From an uncultured Lachnospiraceae bacterium (GTDB lineage Bacteria; Bacillota; Clostridia; Lachnospirales; Lachnospiraceae), in contig CAJUHY010000007.1 of the NCBI GenBank assembly GCA_910585895.1, positions 1 to 32,957 on the forward strand: a stretch of 32,957 nucleotides of DNA, given 5' to 3'. Positions 1 through 7,836 of the stretch are shown here, piece by piece. Position numbers and translations under genes: made by a program. The first letter of the stretch is position 1. Each line of letters begins with the position of its first letter. The notes beneath the pieces are model-generated. The model searched no databases. It had not been told where the DNA came from and was given only the letters and a program-made list of their open reading frames with translations.

Positions 1-1499
1 ATATAGTGGTATCAATGCGCGAATATGCACATGAAAATGCTGTTGAGGAAGAGGTGGAAGCAGTGGGAGAGGAAATGCTGCTGGGAGAGGATATCTATAG
101 TTTTGCGGATGCATCTCTGGAAATTATTTTGAAATTTGATGACGACGGACATATCCTGTACGCTAATTCTCTGGCGAAAGAGGAATTGGGGTATGGGGAA
201 GCGTTAAGTGAAGTCAATCTGGAAAAGCTGTTTCCGGCAGAGTTACATATGGAAGAGGGAAGTTCCACGTTAGATGCTGTCAGGAAGATGACGGAAGGTA
301 TGATGTACCGCAAGAATGGAACGTGTTTTCCCGTGCGGATGGCAGTCAAAGTCAAAGGTGGCCAGAGCCTTCTTTTTGCCATCAATATTGCCAAAAGAGT
401 TGAGACGGAGCGCAAACTTGTGCGCATGAAAGAAGAGATGGAGGAGACGCTCAAGGTCCGCAATGAATTTGTGGCAAATGTGACGCATGAACTGCGGACA
501 CCGGTGAATGGAATCCGCGGGCATGTCACGAATCTTCTGGAAGATGGAGTTTCCGGGGAAGTGAGAAATACTCTGGATATTATTATCCGTTGTTGTGACA
601 ATATGTCTGCCATTATCAATAATATTCTTGATTTCTCAAAGCTTGAAGCAGGAAAATTTGTCATAGAGCAGAAAGAATTTAATTTTTATAAGATGATTAA
701 CCATACAGTGGAGACAAATATTCCGGCAATCAATGCTAAGGGATTGCGGATTATGGTCAACATTGATAAGACCATACCAGAATACCTGATTGGTGATGAA
801 CTGCGTCTGACGCAGATTTTGAATAATTTTTTATCCAATGCGGTAAAATTTACCAGCGTGGGATACATTAATATAGAAGTAACGAAGACGTTGCAGTTTG
901 ATGATGAGATTGAACTGTTTTTTGTGGTATCGGATACCGGTATTGGGATTTCGCCTGAGGAAAAAGATAAACTGTTCAAGAGTTTTTCCCAGGTGGATGC
1001 TTCCATTACCAGAAAATATGGCGGTACCGGTCTGGGGCTTGCCATCACCAAGCAGCTGATTGAGCTTATGCATGGCAATGTCCATCTTGACAGTGAGAAA
1101 GGGAAAGGAAGCAGCTTTTCATTTTCCGTGCGGCTCCATGTGGCGCAGAAAGCAAGAGTAGAACAGGGGAGCGGCGAGCAGTTTGAGTTTATCAATCAGA
1201 ATCAGGAGCTGCCTGGCATTGACAGTTTGGAGAAATTTTTCCAGTTTGGGACACCGGAGAATGTACAGGAGATAAAGAGCAAGATGGAGAAACTGATTCT
1301 GTGCATGGAGGTGGAAGCATGGGATAAGGCGGAGAATTTCGCACATAACATTAAGGAATTGGTAGAACAGGCGCCGAAAGACCTTAAGAGGTCTGCGTTC
1401 CGTCTGGAAATGAATGTGAGAAAAGGGGATTACAACAAGAGTGTAGAACAGTATAATAGCCTGAAGGCGCTGCTTGAGGAAAATATTGGAGGGATGTAA
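1..1499 (+). CDS. PAS-domain sensor histidine kinase, 5' end possibly outside window
   Basis: This is a soluble two-component histidine kinase; no membrane segment is visible. Residue numbers count from the first possible start, GTG at 6. A PAS-like domain spans about 32-130. The phospho-acceptor domain carries VTHELRTPVNG with His161. The ATPase domain has the N box near 270-285 (NNFLSNAVKF), the G1 box DTGIGIS near 311 and the G2 box GGTGLGLAI near 340. The last 90 residues (about 405-495) look like a degenerate Hpt domain, with AHNIKEL around His447 but without the usual KG after the His. The frame stays open to base 3, so the true start may lie upstream; GTG 6 and ATG 15 are alternatives. 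The stop is followed at once by the REC-HD-GYP gene, so the two are probably co-transcribed and the regulator is a likely partner. The stimulus is unknown. Confidence 0.9.
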   Translation, partial: IVVSMREYAHENAVEEEVEAVGEEMLLGEDIYSFADASLEIILKFDDDGHILYANSLAKEELGYGEALSEVNLEKLFPAELHMEEGSSTLDAVRKMTEGMMYRKNGTCFPVRMAVKVKGGQSLLFAINIAKRVETERKLVRMKEEMEETLKVRNEFVANVTHELRTPVNGIRGHVTNLLEDGVSGEVRNTLDIIIRCCDNMSAIINNILDFSKLEAGKFVIEQKEFNFYKMINHTVETNIPAINAKGLRIMVNIDKTIPEYLIGDELRLTQILNNFLSNAVKFTSVGYINIEVTKTLQFDDEIELFFVVSDTGIGISPEEKDKLFKSFSQVDASITRKYGGTGLGLAITKQLIELMHGNVHLDSEKGKGSSFSFSVRLHVAQKARVEQGSGEQFEFINQNQELPGIDSLEKFFQFGTPENVQEIKSKMEKLILCMEVEAWDKAENFAHNIKELVEQAPKDLKRSAFRLEMNVRKGDYNKSVEQYNSLKALLEENIGGM

Positions 1500-1500
1500 G

Positions 1501-2577
1501 ATGGAGAATACGAGCAAATCTGGAAAGGTACCGCAGATTTTGATTGTAGATGATGTGGAGACCAATTTACTTATCCTGGAAAATATTATAGAAGGAATGG
1601 GATATATTCCAAAATGTGCAGCGAACGCCGCAAAGGCGGCGGCATTGATTTCAGAAAGTCGGCCTCAGTTGGTTCTTTTGGATGTGTTCATGCCGGAAAT
1701 GGATGGTTATGAATTCTGTGAACGACTGAAAAACAATCCCCTTACCCGGGATATTCCGGTCATTTTTATCTCAGCTGCGGATTCCAGCGAAGATAAAGTC
1801 AAAGGGTTTAAACTAGGGGCTGTAGACTATATAGCGAAGCCTTTTGAAGTCACAGAGGTTACTATGCGGGTGAATAACCATCTGAAGCTGCATGAGATGC
1901 AGCAGGAATTGGAGATGAGCAACCGCAGGCTTCACAGCGTTATCAGCAGCCAGGCCAGAAGGATTGAAGATGAACAGAAAAATATTCTTTATGCTTTGGC
2001 AGCGCTCACAGAGCAGCGCGATTCTGATACGGCGGACCACATGGAAAATGTGGCATATAATTGTCGGATGTTGGCGCAAAGCCTACAGTTTAGCCCGGAA
2101 TTTACCGAAGAAATATCAGAGGGTTTTATTGATACCATCGAGGTTGCGTCTAGACTTCATGATATCGGGAAGCTTCGTGTTCCCACGGATGATATCGAGG
2201 AGGTGAATTCAGGGAATCAAGAGGATAGACAGATAAGGCACCATGCAGAGCAAGGGGCGGAAATTTTAGAAAGGGTGTATCAGAATACACCGGAAAACAG
2301 CTTTCTGCCGATGGCTATTGAGATTGCCCGATACCATCATGCCTGCTGGGACGGAAGCGGTTATCCAGGTGGAATTTCAGGAAAAGACATTCCACTCTCT
2401 GCCAGAATTACCATTGTTGCTGACAATTATGATACATTGACAGGGGCAGAAGGGCAGGGGGAGACGTATAGCCCGCTAGAAAGCCTTCGTATCATAAAAG
2501 AGGGAAGCGGTATATATTTTGATCCTGATATTGTAGATGTTTTTTTAAAAATTAAGAACCAGTTAAGGCATAGTTAA
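1501..2577 (+). CDS. REC-HD-GYP response regulator (predicted cyclic-di-GMP phosphodiesterase)
   Basis: A cytoplasmic response regulator of 358 residues. The REC domain (about 10-130) has Asp61 in LLDVFMPEMDG as phospho-acceptor and a KPF motif. A linker helix leads to an HD-GYP domain (about 165-355) with the metal-binding LHDIGK pair His220-Asp221 and HHACWDGSGYP with His279-His280. Proteins of this family hydrolyse cyclic-di-GMP; activity here is inferred from the intact motifs. ATG 1501 is chosen over an in-frame ATG at 1474 because GGAGGG lies 7 bases upstream and the earlier start would overlap the kinase. The gene directly follows the kinase, and no terminator is evident after it. It could instead act as a chemotaxis or lifestyle switch tied to the downstream che genes. 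Confidence 0.92.
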   Translation: MENTSKSGKVPQILIVDDVETNLLILENIIEGMGYIPKCAANAAKAAALISESRPQLVLLDVFMPEMDGYEFCERLKNNPLTRDIPVIFISAADSSEDKVKGFKLGAVDYIAKPFEVTEVTMRVNNHLKLHEMQQELEMSNRRLHSVISSQARRIEDEQKNILYALAALTEQRDSDTADHMENVAYNCRMLAQSLQFSPEFTEEISEGFIDTIEVASRLHDIGKLRVPTDDIEEVNSGNQEDRQIRHHAEQGAEILERVYQNTPENSFLPMAIEIARYHHACWDGSGYPGGISGKDIPLSARITIVADNYDTLTGAEGQGETYSPLESLRIIKEGSGIYFDPDIVDVFLKIKNQLRHS

Positions 2578-2646
2578 TCAGGAATTATTTCAGGTTATCA
2601 GAGCCGTTATCACGATCAATCAGCACTTGCCAAAAAATGACATCAA

Positions 2647-2675
2647 TTGACAAGCAAAAAGAAATATAGTATCAT
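2647..2675 (+). promoter_or_regulatory. Predicted sigma-A promoter of the che operon
   Basis: TTGACA at 2647-2652 is a perfect -35 box. A 17-base spacer leads to TATCAT at 2670-2675, a 5/6 match to the -10 consensus. Transcription would begin near 2682, giving a leader of about 90 bases before cheR. The 197-base gap between the HD-GYP gene and cheR holds nothing else convincing: no flagellar sigma-28-like promoter and no recognisable cyclic-di-GMP riboswitch. Confidence 0.75.
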
Positions 2676-2774
2676 AAAACGAATGGTAAATCGAGCTGAT
2701 AAAAGGAACTCGTGAACAGAAAAGATACAAGAATTGATCGGTAGAAATTTTAATTATGATAGGAGTAAGTCAAG

Positions 2775-3575
2775 ATGATTACAGATAGTGAATTTCACCG
2801 GGTTGTGGGATATGTAAAACAGACAACCGGAATCGATCTTAGTGAAAAGAGAGTATTAATAAATGGAAGACTTGAGAATTACATTTTAAGGAACGGTTAT
2901 CACGGTTTTGATGAATATATGGCCAAGGTGGAGCATGACCCTGCGGGCAAAGAAGCGAGAAATTTGATTAATGCCCTGACCACCAACCATACATATTTTA
3001 TGCGGGAATTTGAGCATATGGATTTTCTGAGGCAGGAAGTGCTGCCCAAACTGAAAGTAAAAGAAGCGGCAAGAAAGGATTTGCGAATCTGGTCCGCTGC
3101 ATCTTCTACCGGAGAGGAACCTTATACGATTGCTATGGTGCTGCAGGATTTTTTTGCACTGGAACATGGATGGGATACCAAGGTTTTAGCTACTGATATT
3201 TCCACCAAGGTTCTGCAGCACGCACAGCAGGGAAAATATCTTGCAGAACAGATAGAGCCATTGCCGGAAAAATGGCGCAGAAAATTTTTTACGAAATTAA
3301 ATGAAGAGGAATATCAAGTTAAACAGGAGTTAAGGAATGAAGTGATTTTCCGTCAGTTTAATTTAATGAACCCGCTTCCGTTCAAAAGACCTTTCCATGT
3401 GGTTTTTTTGCGAAATGTGATGATATATTTCGATGAGGATACGAAGCTGCAGCTGCTTCGTAAGATTTATGATTATTTGGAGCCGGGAGGCTACTTATTT
3501 ATTGGAACTACTGAGGCGCTTAACAGAAAAGGGACAGCTTTTAAGTATGTCGAGCCGTCAATCTATCAGAAATAG
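2775..3575 (+). CDS. cheR: Chemotaxis protein methyltransferase CheR
   Basis: Transfers methyl groups from S-adenosylmethionine to glutamates on chemoreceptors, setting adaptation. The 266-residue length is normal for the family. An N-terminal helical CheR domain (about 5-75) precedes the methyltransferase domain. The SAM-binding region SAASSTGEEPYTIAM lies near residue 110 and FLRNVMIYFD near 211-220, both hallmarks of CheR. ATG 2775 has TAGGAG about ten bases upstream. It is the first gene behind the promoter at 2647 and is followed 16 bases later by cheB, its functional opposite. Confidence 0.96.
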   Translation: MITDSEFHRVVGYVKQTTGIDLSEKRVLINGRLENYILRNGYHGFDEYMAKVEHDPAGKEARNLINALTTNHTYFMREFEHMDFLRQEVLPKLKVKEAARKDLRIWSAASSTGEEPYTIAMVLQDFFALEHGWDTKVLATDISTKVLQHAQQGKYLAEQIEPLPEKWRRKFFTKLNEEEYQVKQELRNEVIFRQFNLMNPLPFKRPFHVVFLRNVMIYFDEDTKLQLLRKIYDYLEPGGYLFIGTTEALNRKGTAFKYVEPSIYQK

Positions 3576-3591
3576 AGAGTAGGAGAATCAG

Positions 3592-4614
3592 ATGAAAAAG
3601 ATTAGAGTGTTAGTAGTGGATGATTCTGTACTATTTCGCAATTTGCTGGTGCAGAGTCTGAGTGAGGATCCGTACTTAGAGGTTGTGGCGCAGGCAGGGG
3701 ATGCTTATGCAGCAAGGGATGCTATTATAGAATACCGCCCGGATGTGATGACTTTGGACGTAGAGATGCCCCGTATGGACGGTATTCAGTTTCTGAGAAA
3801 GCTGATGCCGCAATATCCTTTGCCGGTAGTGGTAATCAGTGCATTGGATGCCAGGGTGTTTGATGCCATGGAGGCTGGGGCAGTAGACTTTGTGTGTAAG
3901 CCCAACACTGTAGACCGCACAAAGGTCAGTGAATTTATCCGCAAAGAATTGGGGACAAAGATTAAGATTGCTTCCACCGTTAAGGTGGGGAATTTGAAAC
4001 GTGTGGAGTCTTATCCGGTGAATGGCGTTTCCGCAGTCAAGAAAGACATGGTGATTGCCATTGGGGCTTCTACCGGAGGGACAGAAGCAATATTTGAAGT
4101 GGTAAAACAGTTCCGCACGGATATTCCGGGCGTGGTAATTGTACAGCATATGCCTCCGGGATTTACGGATATGTATGCCAATCGTTTGAATAATCAGTGC
4201 CAGGTGGCAGTGAAGGAGGCAGTTACAGGCGATAAAGTTCTTCCGGGGCGCGTACTGATTGCGCCGGGAGATAAGCATATGCGTTTGGTAAAGGTAAACG
4301 GTGTTTACCAGGTGGAATGTAAGGCAGGGGAAAAGGTAAGCGGCCATTGCCCTTCCGTGGATGTCCTGTTCTCTTCTGTGGCTAAGACGGCAGGCAAGGA
4401 TGCGCTGGGTGTCATCCTTACCGGTATGGGAGGCGATGGAGCGAATGGCCTTTTGGAAATGCGCAAGGCAGGAGCCAAGACAATTGGACAAAATGAGGCT
4501 ACCTGCGTGGTATATGGAATGCCCAAAGTTGCATATGATATTGGAGCGGTCCAACATCAGATGGAACTTTCGAGTATAACTAATAAAATATACGGTTTAC
4601 TTAAGACCAATTAG
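3592..4614 (+). CDS. cheB: Chemotaxis response regulator / protein-glutamate methylesterase CheB
   Basis: Removes methyl groups from, or deamidates, chemoreceptor glutamates when phosphorylated by CheA. The 340 residues comprise an N-terminal REC domain with Asp56 in LDVEMPRMDG and a C-terminal CheB methylesterase domain (about 150-335). The catalytic triad is visible: Ser160 in GASTGG, His186 in QHMPPGFT and Asp282 in GMGGDGANG. A GTAGGAG ribosome site precedes ATG 3592. The TAG stop is immediately followed by an AGGAGG and a short intergenic element before cheY. Confidence 0.96.
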   Translation: MKKIRVLVVDDSVLFRNLLVQSLSEDPYLEVVAQAGDAYAARDAIIEYRPDVMTLDVEMPRMDGIQFLRKLMPQYPLPVVVISALDARVFDAMEAGAVDFVCKPNTVDRTKVSEFIRKELGTKIKIASTVKVGNLKRVESYPVNGVSAVKKDMVIAIGASTGGTEAIFEVVKQFRTDIPGVVIVQHMPPGFTDMYANRLNNQCQVAVKEAVTGDKVLPGRVLIAPGDKHMRLVKVNGVYQVECKAGEKVSGHCPSVDVLFSSVAKTAGKDALGVILTGMGGDGANGLLEMRKAGAKTIGQNEATCVVYGMPKVAYDIGAVQHQMELSSITNKIYGLLKTN

Positions 4615-4717
4615 AGGAGGAAAGCAAATGCGCAGCATTTTTTAAGAGGCTTTCCGACGAGATGGCAGGCGCCGTGAAGCGGTACGTGCCGATTACCTTA
4701 GAAAGGAGAGAGAATTG
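4613..4717 (+). repeat. cheB-cheY spacer element with two mini-ORFs
   Basis: The cheB stop merges into AGAGGAGG (4613-4620), an ideal ribosome site placed 7 bases before a five-codon reading frame, MRSIF-stop (4628-4645). That frame holds a small hairpin, AAATGC-GCA-GCATTT, which runs into six Ts. A second frame of 18 codons starts at ATG 4662 (MAGAVKRYVPITLERREN) and its TGA overlaps the cheY ATG by one base. The first 20 bases and the CGTGCCGAT stretch recur after ktrB (10581-10616). This could be a degenerate dispersed element or a translation-coupling leader. Neither frame is claimed as a real protein. Confidence 0.45.
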
Positions 4718-5113
4718 ATGAAGATTTTATTGGCAGAGGATGATTTTGCGAGCCGTAAGTTCATGTCAAACTATCTGGGAAAATATGGAGACTGTGACAT
4801 TACCGTTGACGGTGAAGAGGCAGTGGACGCATTTCTCATGGCGTTGGAGGATGGGGAACCGTATGACTTGATTTGTCTTGACGTGATGATGCCTGTCTTA
4901 GACGGCTATCAGGCATTAAAAGCAATCCGCGATATTGAGAAGGAACGACGGATTCAGGGGAATGACGGCGTCAAGATTATCATGACGACTGCACTGAATG
5001 AGCAACGTAATGTGAACAAGGCTTTCGAGATGGGCTGTACAGTTTATTCTGGTAAACCCATTGATTTGGACAAATTTGAAAAAATCTTAAAAAAATTGGA
5101 ACTTATAAAATAA
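4718..5113 (+). CDS. cheY: CheY-like single-domain response regulator
   Basis: A 131-residue stand-alone REC domain, phosphorylated by CheA to carry the chemotaxis signal. The acidic pocket is the ED pair near the N terminus (LAEDD), the phospho-acceptor is Asp55 in CLDVMMPVLDG, the switch Thr lies in IMTTAL and the conserved Lys is K113 in SGKPID. ATG 4718 is preferred to TTG 4715 because AAAGGAG lies about 10 bases upstream. Position between cheB and cheA supports the CheY assignment, but sequence alone cannot show whether it binds a flagellar switch or another output. No CheC, CheX or CheZ phosphatase is visible in the window. Confidence 0.88.
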   Translation: MKILLAEDDFASRKFMSNYLGKYGDCDITVDGEEAVDAFLMALEDGEPYDLICLDVMMPVLDGYQALKAIRDIEKERRIQGNDGVKIIMTTALNEQRNVNKAFEMGCTVYSGKPIDLDKFEKILKKLELIK

Positions 5114-5148
5114 GCAAAATTACATTGTAGAAGAAAGGAGGCGGGAAA

Positions 5149-7281
5149 ATGGGAGAAGATTTTAATACAGACAGTATGCTGGATATGTTCCTGTATGAGA
5201 GTGAGCAGCTTTTAGAAACCCTTGACAGTACAGTGCTGGAAAAAAAGGATGAGGAATGTTTTGATGAGGAATCCATCAACGAGATATTCCGTGTTATGCA
5301 CACAATCAAAGGTTCTTCCGGTATCATGATGTATGAAAATATCACGAAAGTGTCCCATAAACTGGAAGATGTATTTTATTATCTGAGAGAATCTCATCCA
5401 GAGAATGTTCCGCATTTGGAGTTGGTAGACCATGTGCTGGAGGTATCTGATTTTATCACCGGGGAGCTGGAAAAAATCAAGAGCGGTGAAACACCGGATG
5501 GTGATGAGAGTAAACTTGTGGAAGAGATTGATAAATTTCTGACAAAAGTGAAAACCGGAATTTCCCAAAAGGGTGAGGAACTGCCCCCGGAAAATACTTA
5601 TGTGGAACCCAACCAGTTCTATATAGCGCCTACAGGAAGTGAAAGCAGCAAATATTACAAGGTATCAATTTATTGGCGCGGTGATACTCAAATGTGTAAT
5701 ATACGTGCCTATACGGCTGTGTATGCTTTGAAAGAGGTAGCAGAGGATTTACAATATATTCCCGATGACATTATCAGTAATGAAGCCAGCAGTGATGTGA
5801 TTCTGGAAGATGGATTCCATATGCTGATACAATGCCAGTGTTCTAAGGATGATATAAAAGCCGCGATTGGCGAGACATCCGGTATGGAACGCGTGGAAAT
5901 CAACGACTGCACGAAGCAGGAGTTTGAGATGGGCTTCCATGAGCCAGAGGAGCATCCGATTGTCATTGAATTGGATGACAAAGAAAAAGCGCCGGAGAAG
6001 AAGCAGGAGAAAAAAGAACCGGTGCCTGGCGATTATGTCATTAAGAGCAAAGAGGCGGGCAAAAGCAAGAAGCTGGCGAAGAATCAGCCTAAGCAGCAGC
6101 CCAAGCAGACTTATATCAGCGTGAATGTGGATAAGCTTGATTCGCTGATGGATATGATTGGCGAACTTGTTATTTCTGAGGCGACTGTGCTTCAGAACCC
6201 GGATTTGAAGGTGCCGGGATTGGAACTTTCAAATTTCCAGAAGTCAGCCAGCCAGCTCTCCAAGATTACCACGGAGCTGCAGGATGTTATCATGTCCATG
6301 CGTATGATGCCGCTGACGAATACGTTCCAGAAGATGAACCGTATTGTTTTCGATGTGTCCAGGAAGCTGGGCAAGGACATTGAGCTTGAGGTCATCGGTG
6401 AGAACACAGAAGTGGATAAGAACATTATTGAGCATATTTCCGACCCATTGATGCATTTAGTGCGTAATTCTGTGGACCACGGAATTGAGTCCAAGGAAGA
6501 GCGTCTTGCAGCAGGCAAGAACCCTAAAGGGAAGATTACGCTGGAAGCGAAAAACGAAGGTGGAAAAGTATATATTATTGTTCGGGATGACGGCAAGGGC
6601 CTGAACAAGCAGGCGTTGTATGACAAAGCAAGGAATAATGGCCTGATTGGCAACCGTGCCATGTCTGAGTTTACCGAGAAAGAAATTTACCAGTTTATTA
6701 CTTTTGCCGGATTTTCCACGAAGGAGCAGGTTACAGAATATTCAGGCCGTGGCGTAGGTATGGACGTTGTGGTGAAGAATATTCAGGCTGTGGGCGGTAA
6801 TCTGGAGATTGACAGCGTTGAGGGCGGCGGAAGCGAAATGACGATGAAGATTCCGCTGACATTGGCAATTATCAATGGCATTGTCATGCAGGTTGGCAAC
6901 TCTACGTTTGTTGTGGAGACAAATGACATCAAGGAATTTGTCAGGGTCACCAAGGATATGCTGGTGAAAGAGCCGGACGGAGAAGAGTATATTATGCTCC
7001 GTGAAGAATGTTACCCCTTTATTCGCCTGAACCGCCGGTATCATCTGGATGATTCCAAAGCGGAGATTGAAGATGGTATTGTAGTGGTATTAGAGCATGA
7101 GAATAAGAATGTCTGCGTATTCATTGACCAGTTGATTGCGGAACAGGAAATTGTGGTAAAACCCATTCCTTCTTATATCAAGAAGGTTCAGGGATTATCC
7201 GGCTGTACGCAGCTTGGAGATGGAAGCATCGCATTGATTCTCGATATTGCAGGCTTGATTGCCGGAGAGGAGAAAAAGTAG
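5149..7281 (+). CDS. cheA: Chemotaxis histidine kinase CheA
   Basis: The central kinase of the chemotaxis array, 710 residues, a normal length. The domains run in order. P1 Hpt has His51 in VMHTIKGSSG. A P2 CheY/CheB-binding domain lies near 165-265, followed by a Lys/Glu-rich linker (about 275-320). P3 dimerisation helices lie near 321-385 (DKLDSLMDMIGELV). The P4 ATPase has HLVRNSVDHG near 436, DDGKG near 480 and GRGVGMDVV near 531. P5, the CheW-like receptor-coupling domain, spans about 570-710. AGGAGG precedes ATG 5149 with good spacing. The stop is 3 bases before the cheW ATG, which suggests translational coupling and balanced production. Confidence 0.97.
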   Translation: MGEDFNTDSMLDMFLYESEQLLETLDSTVLEKKDEECFDEESINEIFRVMHTIKGSSGIMMYENITKVSHKLEDVFYYLRESHPENVPHLELVDHVLEVSDFITGELEKIKSGETPDGDESKLVEEIDKFLTKVKTGISQKGEELPPENTYVEPNQFYIAPTGSESSKYYKVSIYWRGDTQMCNIRAYTAVYALKEVAEDLQYIPDDIISNEASSDVILEDGFHMLIQCQCSKDDIKAAIGETSGMERVEINDCTKQEFEMGFHEPEEHPIVIELDDKEKAPEKKQEKKEPVPGDYVIKSKEAGKSKKLAKNQPKQQPKQTYISVNVDKLDSLMDMIGELVISEATVLQNPDLKVPGLELSNFQKSASQLSKITTELQDVIMSMRMMPLTNTFQKMNRIVFDVSRKLGKDIELEVIGENTEVDKNIIEHISDPLMHLVRNSVDHGIESKEERLAAGKNPKGKITLEAKNEGGKVYIIVRDDGKGLNKQALYDKARNNGLIGNRAMSEFTEKEIYQFITFAGFSTKEQVTEYSGRGVGMDVVVKNIQAVGGNLEIDSVEGGGSEMTMKIPLTLAIINGIVMQVGNSTFVVETNDIKEFVRVTKDMLVKEPDGEEYIMLREECYPFIRLNRRYHLDDSKAEIEDGIVVVLEHENKNVCVFIDQLIAEQEIVVKPIPSYIKKVQGLSGCTQLGDGSIALILDIAGLIAGEEKK

Positions 7282-7284
7282 GAT

Positions 7285-7815
7285 ATGTCAGAAGAATTGG
7301 ATTTGATGGATGATTTGGACGGCAGGGAAGATACCCAGAAAGGCATGTTCATGACATTCCAAATTGCAGATGAATGTTACGGTATCGCCATTACATACGT
7401 GCAGGAAATTGTGGGAATTCAATCCATAACGGCAGTCCCGGAGACAGAAGATTATATCCGGGGACTGATTAATATCCGAGGAAAGATTATTCCGGTCATT
7501 GATGTGAGAGTGCGGCTTAAACAAGCTCCTCGTGAGTACACGGACCGAACCTGCATTATAGTAACTGGCGTAAAATCGACAGTTGTAGGGTTGATTGTTG
7601 ATGAGATTGCGGGAGTTATTACCGTTAATGAGAAAGAAATTATTCTTCCGCCGTCCCTGTCACAGTCCACTGCCGGGAACAGCAAGTATGTATTTGGACT
7701 GGCGCGGGTGGATAACGAAGTGAAGCTGTTGTTGGATCCGGAGAAGTTAATCCGGGATGAGGATGTGGAGGCATTTGAAGACGCAGCCTCCGCAGGCGAA
7801 ATAGCAGAGGCATAA
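7285..7815 (+). CDS. cheW: Chemotaxis coupling protein CheW
   Basis: Scaffold that couples CheA to chemoreceptors. A single CheW domain spans about 18-160, with TFQIADECYGI, YIRGLINIRGKIIPVIDVR and LIVDEIAGVI segments typical of the family. Total length is 176 residues, with an acidic Glu/Ala-rich tail. The start at 7285 lies 3 bases after the cheA stop. Ribosome-binding sequence GGAGAGGAG sits inside the end of cheA. Confidence 0.95.
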   Translation: MSEELDLMDDLDGREDTQKGMFMTFQIADECYGIAITYVQEIVGIQSITAVPETEDYIRGLINIRGKIIPVIDVRVRLKQAPREYTDRTCIIVTGVKSTVVGLIVDEIAGVITVNEKEIILPPSLSQSTAGNSKYVFGLARVDNEVKLLLDPEKLIRDEDVEAFEDAASAGEIAEA

Positions 7816-7836
7816 AGGTAAAGGAGAAGAGAGAAA

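Noticed and set aside
2613..2740. Eight-base inverted repeat CGATCAAT...ATTGATCG flanking the che promoter
   Set aside because: A match of this length is not rare in a 200-base gap, the arms are over 100 bases apart, and no second copy was found to support an operator.
2578..2774. Possible cyclic-di-GMP riboswitch between the HD-GYP gene and cheR
   Set aside because: None of the conserved GEMM loop sequences is present and only short chance stems can be drawn.
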